Source of the DNA: JAAYDY01 sp964500225
GTDB lineage: Bacteria; Planctomycetota; Phycisphaerae; FEN-1346; JAACEH01
Direction: 5' to 3'
DNA length: 24,796 nt
Assembly: GCA_964500225.1 (NCBI GenBank)
Contig: CAZCOA010000041.1
Location: forward strand, 1 to 24,796
Shown here piece by piece: positions 15,780-22,426 of the stretch (within the stretch, counting starts at the first letter, position 1; each line of letters opens with the position of its first letter). Below the pieces are notes generated by a model. The model searched no databases. It was not told the DNA's origin and worked only from the letters and a program-made list of their open reading frames with translations. The position numbers and the translations under genes are program-made.

Positions 15780-16430
15780 TCAGGGTTTGCCCATGGCGTC
15801 GATGAACCGGCCGGCTTCCCGGATGGAGGCTTCCATCTCGGCGATCAGCCGGGCCACGTCGGCGTCCAGCTCCACGGCCGTCCTCTGTAGCGACGCCACC
15901 GCCTCGGCGTTGAGGTTGTGCTTCAGATAGAGCACGCGGTCACGGAACGCCGCCAGAACCGGGTCCATCTTCTGCTGGGCCCGCCTCATGGCCCTCAGCA
16001 ACTGGGCATACCGCATCTGCGTTTCGCGGAGCCGCACCTCGCTCGATAGCCGCAAGTCGTCGTCGGCGTACTGGCCGAGTTCGCTCTCCCATTCGTCGAA
16101 CAGGGCCTTGGCCACTTTCTCGACGCTGGCGACGCGGTCGTTGACGGCCGAGGCTTTGGCCTCGCTGGCGTCGAGCTGAGACTTGAGCTTCTCATACTTC
16201 GTTTTCAAGTCGCCGCCGCTGAACCCCATCACGTCCGAGAACGCCTCAAGGGCGGTCTTGAACTGCTCCTTGGCCTGCTCCTGACTGTCGCGAGCCTCGG
16301 TCACTCGCTCGACAAGAAGATCCCGCTTGTGCTTGCCGAGGGTCTCCATGGCCCCGTAGTACGCCTTCTGACAGGACGGCAGGACGCCGACAGCCGCCAC
16401 CAGCGCCAGACACACCCAGGGTCGTCGCAT
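15780..16430 (-). CDS. DUF2959 lipoprotein
   Basis: 216 residues. AGGAGG lies 8 bases before ATG 16430-16428. The signal peptide ends in a lipobox LPSC with the lipidated cysteine at residue 20, so the mature protein is membrane-anchored in the periplasm. The body is almost wholly helical with many heptad-like charged stretches (about 28-210), for instance EQAKEQFKTALEAFSDV and KYEKLKSQLDASEAKASAVNDRV, fitting the coiled-coil DUF2959 family. Function is unknown; members are widespread in Gram-negatives. Promoter TTGACG-N17-TATGGT lies just upstream. The gene converges on the secreted protein at 15768. Confidence 0.88.
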   Translation of the reverse strand: MRRPWVCLALVAAVGVLPSCQKAYYGAMETLGKHKRDLLVERVTEARDSQEQAKEQFKTALEAFSDVMGFSGGDLKTKYEKLKSQLDASEAKASAVNDRVASVEKVAKALFDEWESELGQYADDDLRLSSEVRLRETQMRYAQLLRAMRRAQQKMDPVLAAFRDRVLYLKHNLNAEAVASLQRTAVELDADVARLIAEMEASIREAGRFIDAMGKP

Positions 16431-16476
16431 GTTCCGGGCCTCCTACGGGGTTCTCAAGGTCACAGGACCGCCAACG

Positions 16477-16505
16477 ACCATAACCGCCGGACCAGCCCGC
16501 GTCAA
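16477..16505 (-). promoter_or_regulatory. Sigma-70 promoter for the DUF2959 gene
   Basis: On the minus strand TTGACG (16505-16500), 17 bases, TATGGT (16482-16477), about 45 bases before the start codon. Confidence 0.75.
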
Positions 16506-16551
16506 GAGCCTGAAACAGAGCGATCGACCACGGATTTTTGAGTCTCCAGGT

Positions 16552-16565
16552 CGTGTGGCCACACG
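16552..16565. repeat. 14-bp perfect palindrome
   Basis: CGTGTGGCCACACG, about 47 bases upstream of the DUF2959 -35 box. It could be an operator; nothing else identifies it. Confidence 0.45.
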
Positions 16566-16586
16566 GGGTTGCGGCAGAGGAGAAAA

Positions 16587-16694
16587 TGCTAACTATTTTT
16601 GCTGAGCGCCAGGGGGCACGGAGGCCGACACTACATCATGTAGTATTCGCCGGCGTTGGATAGCGCCACATATGGCGCTAGCGCCAAGTTAGGG
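16587..16694 (+). repeat. Imperfect inverted-repeat element of about 105 bp, attC-like or MITE-like
   Basis: Outer arms CTAACT (16589-16594) and AGTTAG (16687-16692) flank inner arms GCTGAGCGCCA (16601-16611) and TGGCGCTAGC (16673-16682), which pair with one extra G. The interior carries a 7-bp hairpin ACTACAT/ATGTAGT (16630-16636, 16638-16644) and TAGCGCCA/TGGCGCTA arms (16661-16668, 16673-16680). TGGCGCTAGCGCCA at 16673-16686 is a perfect palindrome. The order outer box, spacer, inner box with an unpaired base resembles integron attC sites, and the right box GTTAGGG is close to GTTRRRY. However the left box TGCTAAC fits RYYYAAC poorly and no integrase or cassette is nearby. A small palindromic transposon remnant or operator cluster is equally possible. 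Confidence 0.45.
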
Positions 16695-16735
16695 TTTTTT
16701 CTCAAGGGGATTCCTAAAAAAAACCGAATAAAGAC

Positions 16736-16764
16736 TTGACGTTTGCGCTTTGTTTGGGTATCCT
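16736..16764 (+). promoter_or_regulatory. Strong sigma-70 promoter of the membrane protein-lexA-dinB region
   Basis: TTGACG (16736-16741), 17 bases, TATCCT (16759-16764). Predicted start near 16771, giving a leader of about 435 bases to the first gene at 17207. Confidence 0.75.
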
Positions 16765-16792
16765 CCCAGTAGATGTTCGGGCTTTGTTTGGG
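16747..16792 (+). repeat. 12-bp direct repeat in and after the promoter, possible operator
   Basis: GCTTTGTTTGGG occurs at 16747-16758 (inside the -35/-10 spacer) and 16781-16792 (just past the predicted start), 34 bases apart. A protein binding both would block RNA polymerase. LexA is the obvious candidate because lexA lies downstream, but the sequence is not one of the LexA boxes I know. Confidence 0.5.
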
Positions 16793-17206
16793 CCACTTGC
16801 GGTTTCATCGTTCCGGAGAAAGGCAGACGCCTGACAACAATCAGGTGAATCGAACCGGCGACACGAGGAGACGGAGACCACCACAGGAAAGATACCCGTG
16901 CCCTTCCCTGGGGTTCCTCTCCTCGGCTTAGACACAAAGGGTCGGCCGCCACGATCAGAGAACGAAGCGAATCCTTGTCGGCGGCGATCCAGAATGGCGT
17001 TTTGCAGTCATCAGCAGGTAGATTCTGGTTTGGGGGCCGAGGTACACGTTGGGTTGTCTAATGTGTTCCGGCCATGGGCGACGGTGGAATCCGACGTCCT
17101 CTCGTGTCCGGCATCGTTCAGCTCAGTTGCCGAATTTTTTCGAATGAGCCGGCAAACGTCTTGCAGCCCGCGGGGACAACGTGGCTCAGGACAGGGGGTT
17201 ATAAGG
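16793..17206 (+). other. Long untranslated leader with hairpins; no gene seen
   Basis: The leader contains a GCCTGA/TCAGGT hairpin (16829-16846) and an 8-bp stem CGAGGAGA/TCTCCTCG (16864-16871 with 16918-16925) closing a 62-nt imperfect hairpin. Further on, a nested stem TTGCCG/CGGCAA lies around 17125-17155. An open frame runs through it in phase with the following gene, but its composition is not protein-like and it lacks a ribosome site. Confidence 0.4.
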
Positions 17207-17950
17207 ATGACCGGTGTGTTGTCGGCCGTAACGTCGGTTCTTGCGGTTGCCCCGCTGTCGCTGGTGACGGTGCTGATGGTCGCCGGCTTTCTCGGTCTGG
17301 CGCTGTTGCTGTTGGCGTCGGCATCGCGGCGGATCAAGGGCTCGGCTGGTTCTTTGCGGCGTCCGTCGCCGCTGGACTTGGCCGCTTTGCGGACAGAGCT
17401 GAAGGCCAACTACAATCGTCTCCGCCGTACCGGTGAGGCCATGCCTCTGGCCGACGATGTCTGGCGTCGCGTCAGCGCCGCAGCCGATAGTATGCCGTTG
17501 GCGGTCCGCCGCGAGGTGGCCCAGGCGTACCACGCCATTGACGTATCCAATCGCCTGCTGACGGCCTCGTCCGCTTACGACAGCCGTGGCATCCTTTCTA
17601 TCCGCCAGCGGCGGCTCGCCCTCTGGCCGACTCTGGAAACCGCTATCCGCGGGGCCCTGATGGCCTTAGGGTGCGACGTGGCGCCGGCCGTGCCGGTTCA
17701 TGCCCGCCTGTTCACGCAACCCGATGCCACCGTGAGGCCTGCGCCGCGCTTGGCTCCCACGCCAGAACCGGCCCACCAGACCTCTGCCCCCAGATTGTCG
17801 CTGTTCTACGGTGCCTCCTCTGCGGCTCCTGCCGGGAACCCGGAAGAAGCTTCCGTCGTTGGCGCCTCGACAAAATTCAAACGCCGGTCGCCTCGCCCGC
17901 AGCGGCACGCGACGGACGGACAGATGGCCCTCTGGGAATCGGTAGCCTGA
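17207..17950 (+). CDS. Membrane-anchored protein of unknown function with clamp-binding-like C-terminus
   Basis: 247 residues. ATG 17207 is preceded by AGGGGG at 8 bases. One transmembrane helix (about 14-38, LSLVTVLMVAGFLGLALLLL) is followed by a basic segment and a helical domain (about 55-155), including LRTELKANYNRLRRTGEAMP and QAYHAIDVSNRLLTASSAYD. A Pro/Ala-rich disordered tail (about 160-247) follows. The tail contains RLSLF (196-200) and ends with QMALWESVA (239-247). QMALW resembles the beta-clamp-binding peptide (QLxLF type), and dinB downstream carries QMRLF at 361-365. I recognise no family. It precedes lexA by 117 bases, probably in the same transcript. A link to the SOS response or to the sliding clamp is inference from motif and context only. 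Confidence 0.8.
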   Translation: MTGVLSAVTSVLAVAPLSLVTVLMVAGFLGLALLLLASASRRIKGSAGSLRRPSPLDLAALRTELKANYNRLRRTGEAMPLADDVWRRVSAAADSMPLAVRREVAQAYHAIDVSNRLLTASSAYDSRGILSIRQRRLALWPTLETAIRGALMALGCDVAPAVPVHARLFTQPDATVRPAPRLAPTPEPAHQTSAPRLSLFYGASSAAPAGNPEEASVVGASTKFKRRSPRPQRHATDGQMALWESVA

Positions 17951-18067
17951 CGGCTGCCGCATTTTCCCCGGGCACGAGAAAACAATCACCGGCGGCCCAT
18001 CGCGGGCTGCCCGACTTTGCGTGAGAGTGGGGCGAGCCGTACGTGTACCAGGGATGGAGACATTGCC

Positions 18068-18673
18068 ATGAAGCTGACGCCACGACAGCTTGCCATCGTC
18101 GATTTCATCCGCCAGTTCACCCGCGAGCATGGCTATTCGCCCACGCTCAATGAAATTGCTGCCCAGATGAACGTCTCGAAAGTGACGATTTTCGAGCACA
18201 TGAAGGCCCTCGAACGTAAAGGAGCGGTGGTTCGGTCATACCACAAGGCCCGTTCCGTCGAGTTGGCGCCACAACTGGCCCATGCACCGGATGAAAGGAC
18301 CGTCCTGCCACTGGTGGGCACGATTGCCGCCGGAGCCCCTATCGAGGCCCTGGAAACTCCTGACTCGATTGATCTGACGCAGTTATTCAAGACCTCCGGG
18401 GCCTCATTTGTTCTCCAAGTTCGGGGCAACTCGATGATCGAGGATGGGATCAACGACGGCGATTACGTCATCATCGAACGTCGCAACACCGCCAACGACG
18501 GCGACACAGTGGTCGCCCTGTTGTCCAACGGAGAAGCCACCCTCAAACGGTTGTATCGTGAGAAAGACCGCATCCGTCTCCAGCCGGCCAACTCGACCCT
18601 ACAACCGATCTACGTCCATCCGGATGAGCTTCAGATTCAAGGCGTGGTCGTCGGCGTCTTGCGGCGGTACTGA
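18068..18673 (+). CDS. lexA: LexA repressor
   Basis: 201 residues, start ATG 18068 with GGAG about 8 bases upstream. The N-terminal winged-helix DNA-binding domain (1-65) has HGYSPTLNEIAAQMNVSKVTIFEHMKALERKG, and the C-terminal S24 peptidase domain runs from about 78. The self-cleavage site is Ala88-Gly89 (TIAAGAPIEA); the catalytic serine is S122 (GNSMIEDGI) and the lysine K160 (EATLKRLY). It represses SOS genes and is cleaved when RecA is activated. The recognition helix differs from enterobacterial LexA, so its operator need not be CTGT-N8-ACAG. No such box is seen near it; GTACGTGTAC (about 18041-18050) and the repeats at 16747 are candidates. dinB follows 25 bases later, probably co-transcribed. 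Confidence 0.95.
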   Translation: MKLTPRQLAIVDFIRQFTREHGYSPTLNEIAAQMNVSKVTIFEHMKALERKGAVVRSYHKARSVELAPQLAHAPDERTVLPLVGTIAAGAPIEALETPDSIDLTQLFKTSGASFVLQVRGNSMIEDGINDGDYVIIERRNTANDGDTVVALLSNGEATLKRLYREKDRIRLQPANSTLQPIYVHPDELQIQGVVVGVLRRY

Positions 18674-18698
18674 TTCCTTTTCCGGCTCAGGTGCCGTC

Positions 18699-19913
18699 AT
18701 GTCGGTCATTCTGCTTGCGGACATCGACGCCTTTTTCGCTCAGGCCGAGCAGGTCAAGCGTCCAGAGCTGCGAGGGCGTCCAGTTATTGTCGGCGGTCTG
18801 GCCACGGGCCGTTCGGTCGTGGCTTCCGCTTCGTATGAGGCCCGCGCCCGCGGCGTCAAGACCGCCATGCCCGTGGCCCAGGCACTTCGTATCTGCCCCG
18901 ATGGCGTTTTCCTCAGAGGCGATTATGCGACCTATTCGCAGATGTCGCAGCAGTTTCGCGACGTCTGTTTGCGGCACACGCCGCTGGTCGAGCAGGTCTC
19001 GCTTGATGAGGCGTACTTGGACCTGTCCGGATGTCGGCGACGCTATGCGAGGCTCTTGACCGGCGACGACGGCCCGATTGCCGAGTCGGCCTGGCCGCTT
19101 CTGGCCGCTCGCAGCCTTCAGCAGGATATTTTTCAGGCAAGCGGCCTTTATGTCTCCGTGGGCGTTGCCTCCAACCGCACGGTGGCCAAGGTGGCATCCG
19201 ACGTCGCCAAGCCGCGAGGCGTCCTCCACGTCTGGCCCGGTCGCGAGGCCGCATTTTTGGCAGGGTTGCCCGTGGAGCGTCTGCCGGGCATCGGTCCCAA
19301 AACGGCCGAACGGCTCCGGCGGTATGGCCTGCAAACAATCGGACAATTGGCGTCCGTATCGCGGGAGTTGCTGGTCGAATCGTTTGGGACGGCCGGCGAG
19401 TTTCTCTACGAGGCGGCCCGCGGCCGGGGGCCTGCAGCCGTCGATCCCGAGGAGTCGATCCCTCGCTCCATCAGCCGCGAGACCACGTTCGAGCACGACA
19501 CATCCGACCGGAAGCAACTGGCGGCCATGCTCAGCGACCTGCTTCAGCGGGCCTGTCGGCACTTGCGAGCCTGCGGCCTGACAGCGGCCACGATCACCTT
19601 GAAGTTGCGGTACGCCGACTTTCAGACAGTCGCGAGGAGCTGCACATTGCCCGACGCAACCGATCATGACGACGAATTATACCGGGCCTTGATGGCCCTG
19701 TTGCCGCGGACCTACACGCGCCGCGTGGCGGTGCGGCTTGTGGGCGTGGCATTGTCGGGACTGAGCGCCGACGGGCGGCAGATGCGGTTGTTCGACGAGG
19801 AAGTCTATAGCCGTCGCGACCGTTTGTACGCATCGATCGATGCCATTCGAGAGAAATTCGGCTTCCGGTCCCTGGTCACAAGTCGGGCCGTGGACCTGAT
19901 GGAGCCCCACTAA
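18699..19913 (+). CDS. dinB: DNA polymerase IV (Y-family translesion polymerase)
   Basis: 404 residues. The metal-binding acids are D8 (LLADIDAFF), D103 and E104 (SLDEAYLD), and F13 occupies the steric gate position; the numbering matches E. coli DinB. Two helix-hairpin-helix segments occur near 185-225 (LPVERLPGIGPKTAERLRRYG), followed by the little-finger domain about 250-350. A beta-clamp-binding motif QMRLF lies at 361-365, but some 40 residues follow it, unlike the usual terminal position. It copies across damaged bases with low fidelity. It is 25 bases after lexA, so it is a self-controlled SOS unit. It converges with the adenylate-kinase-like gene; their stop codons overlap (TAA 19911-19913 and the reverse TAG 19912-19910). 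Confidence 0.96.
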   Translation: MSVILLADIDAFFAQAEQVKRPELRGRPVIVGGLATGRSVVASASYEARARGVKTAMPVAQALRICPDGVFLRGDYATYSQMSQQFRDVCLRHTPLVEQVSLDEAYLDLSGCRRRYARLLTGDDGPIAESAWPLLAARSLQQDIFQASGLYVSVGVASNRTVAKVASDVAKPRGVLHVWPGREAAFLAGLPVERLPGIGPKTAERLRRYGLQTIGQLASVSRELLVESFGTAGEFLYEAARGRGPAAVDPEESIPRSISRETTFEHDTSDRKQLAAMLSDLLQRACRHLRACGLTAATITLKLRYADFQTVARSCTLPDATDHDDELYRALMALLPRTYTRRVAVRLVGVALSGLSADGRQMRLFDEEVYSRRDRLYASIDAIREKFGFRSLVTSRAVDLMEPH

Positions 19914-20524
19914 CACGTCCGTAGAAGCTGGCGGCACAGTTCGTCGGGCGTGGTTGTCGGCCCCACTTTGACGGTCTCGACCGGAATGCCTTCGTCGCGG
20001 TAGTACTGAAGCAGCGGCTCGGTGCGGAGCCGGAAGATTTCCATACGTCGACGAACCGATGAAAGGTCGTCGTCGGTGCGTCCGTGTCGGTCGTTTCCGG
20101 CGTTGGTGTGAATACGTTGAAGTATCGTTTCCGCCGAGCATTCCAGATGGATCACCATCTCCACGCTGACAATACCCTGCACATCGCGTGCCTGCCCGCC
20201 ATGTCGCGGCAGACCATTCAGAACCACCCATTCGGATTCGGCCGCGGCACGATCGGCCAGGAAACGGCGAAGAACTGCGGCCGCGATGGGGAACTGACGA
20301 TCTTCCAGCAGCGCCCCGGAGGCCAGGACGCTCCGGATAACACCGATGTCGGCGGTAGTCAACGGTGGCGGCGGATTCTGGGCCGCTGCGACCCGGCGAA
20401 GCTCTGCGCCGAAGTCGAAGTGAACGCAGGGAAAGCCCCAGAGACCGTGGCGCTGGAGGTACTCGCCGAGAGGCGTTTTGCCGGCTCCGGTGGGACCAAT
20501 CAGAAGCAGTGCCTTGTGCGTCAT
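19910..20524 (-). CDS. Adenylate-kinase-like nucleoside monophosphate kinase
   Basis: 204 residues, start ATG 20524-20522 with GAGG 7 bases upstream. Walker A is GPTGAGKT (10-17), where classical adenylate kinase has GAPGAGKGT. The NMP-binding DGFPR motif is NGLPRH (103-108). The lid is short, with AGNDRHGRTDDD (142-153), whose arginines and DD pair match the R-x-DD signature of the enzyme. So phosphate transfer between nucleotides is likely, but the D-to-N change in the NMP motif and the P-loop Thr-Pro variation suggest a divergent member. It is probably a second kinase rather than the main one; whether another adk exists cannot be judged here. Divergent promoter not identified with confidence. 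Confidence 0.82.
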   Translation of the reverse strand: MTHKALLLIGPTGAGKTPLGEYLQRHGLWGFPCVHFDFGAELRRVAAAQNPPPPLTTADIGVIRSVLASGALLEDRQFPIAAAVLRRFLADRAAAESEWVVLNGLPRHGGQARDVQGIVSVEMVIHLECSAETILQRIHTNAGNDRHGRTDDDLSSVRRRMEIFRLRTEPLLQYYRDEGIPVETVKVGPTTTPDELCRQLLRTC

Positions 20525-20625
20525 GGGCGAACCTCAGCGCGGCGGCATGGCGCCTGCAACACAGGGTCCTAAAACGGTAATAAAATGGGTAGTAAAGTGC
20601 CACCGACGGCTCGCCGCGTCAACAG

Positions 20626-20658
20626 AAAAAACCGCCACAAGGCATTGCCTCATGGCGG
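20626..20658 (-). terminator. Terminator of the tRNA-Ile2 transcript
   Basis: CCGCCA/TGGCGG stem (20632-20637 with 20653-20658) with inner AGGC/GCCT stem, followed on the minus strand by six T residues and C. It starts 9 bases after the tRNA CCA end. Confidence 0.85.
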
Positions 20659-20666
20659 CTTATCGC

Positions 20667-20743
20667 TGGTGGGCCCTCTCGGACTCGAACCGAGGACGGG
20701 CGGATTATGAGTCCGCTGCTCTAACCGACTGAGCTAAGGGCCC
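20667..20743 (-). tRNA. ileX: tRNA-Ile2, anticodon CAU (lysidine type)
   Basis: 77 nt including an encoded CCA. The cloverleaf folds completely: acceptor GGGCCCT/AGGGCCC, D arm GCTC/GAGC, anticodon stem GCGGA/TCCGC with loop CTCATAA, T arm CTCGG/CCGAG with loop TTCGAGT. The anticodon CAT could mean Met, but the acceptor start and D arm closely follow E. coli tRNA-Ile2, whose C34 is converted to lysidine by TilS so that AUA is read. Initiator features (C1-A72 mismatch, three G-C pairs in the anticodon stem) are absent. Promoter and terminator flank it, so it is a single-gene transcript. Confidence 0.93.
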
Positions 20744-20773
20744 CTGCCGCGTGTATCCGGCAGAACGGCGCAG

Positions 20774-20802
20774 ACTATACTTCCCTTGCCAAGAGGCGTC
20801 AA
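20774..20802 (-). promoter_or_regulatory. Sigma-70 promoter of tRNA-Ile2
   Basis: TTGACG (20802-20797), 17 bases, TATAGT (20779-20774) on the minus strand, with the start expected near 20767, some 24 bases before the mature 5' end. Confidence 0.85.
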
Positions 20803-20867
20803 GGAGATTGGAGTCTCCGATTGCATGGTCGTTTCCATGAAACCACAACACCGTCCCCATAAAGGCT

Positions 20868-20929
20868 CGGCGACGGGAAACCCCGTCATCCACGTCGGAC
20901 TCATGGATGCCGGGATCTGCCCGTCGCCG
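20868..20929 (-). terminator. Large double hairpin, likely terminator of the second PEP-CTERM gene
   Basis: An outer perfect 10-bp stem CGGCGACGGG/CCCGTCGCCG (20868-20877 with 20920-20929) encloses a second 11-bp stem with one mismatch (20882-20892 with 20904-20914). On the minus strand it is followed by GAGCCTTTA, a modest T tail. It lies 38 bases after the stop of the PEP-CTERM gene. Confidence 0.6.
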
Positions 20930-20966
20930 GTTGGCGACCAGTGATTTTGAAAACGTGTGTTGAAGA

Positions 20967-21917
20967 TTACCCTTGCGGGCCCCCCTTACGCCGAAGGACG
21001 ACGGCGGTCAGGCCGAGACCCAGCAACGCCATCGTGGTGGGCTCGGGAACAGCGACGGCCTGAAGGGTCTTGCCGTCGTTGCTGATCTGGAGGTACCAAT
21101 CTCCCTGATCCTCGGCGCTCAGAGTCAAGTAATCCAGGCTGAGGGTGCCGGTGTTGACGGTGATCAGGTCGAAGACGGAAACGCCCGTGGGCAACGAGCC
21201 CAGAACGCTCAGGTCCACAGTGCCTGCCAGCGCGGTGGCCGAGGCGGCATGAATCGCAGAGACGCCCGAACTGCCAATGGCGAAGCCCAAGGTGGTGGCG
21301 GCCGTGCTGGTCAGGGCTCCATTGACGGTCACGGTCGCAGCGGCCCCGACGACGTTGAATGTCGTGGGAATGGTGGCGCCGAGGCTGAGCGAGCCGACGG
21401 TGAACGTGCCGCCGGAGACGGTGGCGGACGCCGTGGAGCCTGCCGCGCCCGCGCCGCCCAGCCTGAACGTGCCGCTCACGTTGGTGGAGCCGCTATCCTG
21501 CTGGAAGACCATGAGGCCGGGACCGTTGCCCAGATACGCATTGTTGGTGATGACAAGGTGTCCACCATTGGTCACCTGAACGATGGCCTGGCCGAGGCCG
21601 GTGGAGCCATGGAACGCGTACAGGTTGTAGCCGTTGACCGTGCCGCCATCCACAACGAGCTGACCGGTGGAGTTGCTGTTGCCCCCCCGGTTGACTGCAA
21701 TAGTGTTGGTGCCGATGCACGTCAGTGTGCCCTGCACGGTGAGCGAGCCGCTGGATCCCCAGGTTCCGATGCCGACCCAGCCGTCAACCGTCACCTCCTC
21801 GTTGACTGCAATGACGTTGTTGCCGTTATAGTCTTTGTCGGCAGCCCCGGCCGACCCGGCCACTGCGAGAACCGAAACAGCCGTCAGCATGGTGCGAAAC
21901 AGCCATCTTGTTGTCAT
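20967..21917 (-). CDS. PEP-CTERM exported protein, Gly/Thr/Ser-rich, autotransporter-like repeats
   Basis: ATG 21917-21915 has AAGGAGG 8 bases upstream; 316 residues. The signal peptide is MTTRWLFRTMLTAVSVLAVAG, with cleavage near AGAA-D (about residue 26). The middle (30-285) is made of short beta-strand repeats rich in Gly, Thr, Val and Asn, such as LTVQGTLTCIGTNTIAVNRG and ATVSGGTFTVGSLSLGA, like the passenger beta-helix of autotransporter-type surface proteins. It ends with PEP (291-293), the hydrophobic helix TTMALLGLGLTAVVL and the basic RRK (309-311). So it should be processed by an exosortase and displayed or released outside. Unlike the PEP-CTERM gene at 7910, it has a sigma-70 promoter. 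Confidence 0.88.
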   Translation of the reverse strand: MTTRWLFRTMLTAVSVLAVAGSAGAADKDYNGNNVIAVNEEVTVDGWVGIGTWGSSGSLTVQGTLTCIGTNTIAVNRGGNSNSTGQLVVDGGTVNGYNLYAFHGSTGLGQAIVQVTNGGHLVITNNAYLGNGPGLMVFQQDSGSTNVSGTFRLGGAGAAGSTASATVSGGTFTVGSLSLGATIPTTFNVVGAAATVTVNGALTSTAATTLGFAIGSSGVSAIHAASATALAGTVDLSVLGSLPTGVSVFDLITVNTGTLSLDYLTLSAEDQGDWYLQISNDGKTLQAVAVPEPTTMALLGLGLTAVVLRRKGGPQG

Positions 21918-21962
21918 GGTACCAGCCTCCTTCAAATGTGAACCTATCTTCGGCGTCCTTTG

Positions 21963-21983
21963 GTGGGGTGTATGCCACCCCAC
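21963..21983. repeat. 7-bp hairpin in the leader of the PEP-CTERM gene
   Basis: GTGGGGT/ACCCCAC (21963-21969, 21977-21983) lies about 30 bases upstream of the ribosome site and within the 120-base leader. It may influence translation or stability. Confidence 0.4.
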
Positions 21984-22046
21984 ATCGAGGACCGAGCGAA
22001 CCACCCACGTGTTCCGCTGCGACCGAGATATGACATGCTGCCATTA

Positions 22047-22074
22047 ATACTAGTGACAGCAGCCGGAGAGTCAA
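22047..22074 (-). promoter_or_regulatory. Sigma-70 promoter of the second PEP-CTERM gene
   Basis: TTGACT (22074-22069), 16 bases, TAGTAT (22052-22047) on the minus strand; start expected near 22040. Confidence 0.65.
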
Positions 22075-22237
22075 ACGTACGGACCTTCGTGGCAAGGACG
22101 CGGCATAGTTTTGTCCCAGAGACGTATGTGTTGTTCCGTTAAGAGGTTGCGCGAGGCCCACCTCGTGGCCGCAGACGGCTGTAGCGGTGGCCTCGCTGGT
22201 TGCGGCTTCTGTATGATGGACGGCGAGAAAGGTGGCA

Positions 22238-22252
22238 GCGACATTATGTCGC
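22238..22252. repeat. 15-bp palindrome, possible operator
   Basis: GCGACATTATGTCGC has 7-bp perfect arms around a single central base. A perfect TATAAT follows at 22256-22261 on the plus strand with a poor -35 (TGGCAG, 17 bases upstream), so the palindrome would lie in a promoter spacer. No plus-strand gene is seen downstream. Confidence 0.45.
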
Positions 22253-22324
22253 GCCTATAATGTAACATCGCGTCTTTGGGCTGTGGCTGTAATTGGTTAT
22301 TCAGGCAAGGGTTATGACATCTAT

Positions 22325-22339
22325 GTGAACCCGGTTCAC
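22325..22339. repeat. 15-bp palindrome, LacI-type operator-like
   Basis: GTGAACCCGGTTCAC has perfect 7-bp arms around one base and resembles operators bound by LacI/GntR-type sugar regulators. It lies about 90 bases past the end of the regulator gene. Whether the regulator binds it is not known. Confidence 0.45.
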
Positions 22340-22380
22340 CTGATGCGGAAGGTTCCCTATCCCATCAGGGGGCCGCCGAA

Positions 22381-22418
22381 GGAGAAAATTCGGAGGAATC
22401 TGGTAGATTCGCTCTCCG
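22381..22418 (-). terminator. Terminator of the regulator transcript
   Basis: GAATCT/AGATTC stem (22396-22401 with 22405-22410) extended by CGGAG/CTCCG, followed on the minus strand by AATTTTCTCC. It lies 9 bases after the regulator stop. Confidence 0.6.
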
Positions 22419-22426
22419 GACACGAG

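Noticed and set aside
16898..17206. In-frame extension of the membrane protein back to 16898
   Set aside because: Composition is not protein-like, contains the leader hairpins, and AGGGGG precedes the ATG at 17207.
18020..18067. E. coli-type (CTGT-N8-ACAG) or Gram-positive LexA box upstream of lexA
   Set aside because: No match to either consensus; only GTACGTGTAC is mildly palindromic, so no SOS box is claimed.
20667..20743. Initiator or elongator tRNA-Met
   Set aside because: The CAU anticodon fits Met, but the acceptor and D-arm sequence match tRNA-Ile2 and initiator features are absent.
22081..22110. Sigma-54-like site upstream of the second PEP-CTERM gene
   Set aside because: TGCCGCG and TTGC on the minus strand are one base too close and the invariant GG is missing; a sigma-70 promoter at 22074-22047 explains expression better.
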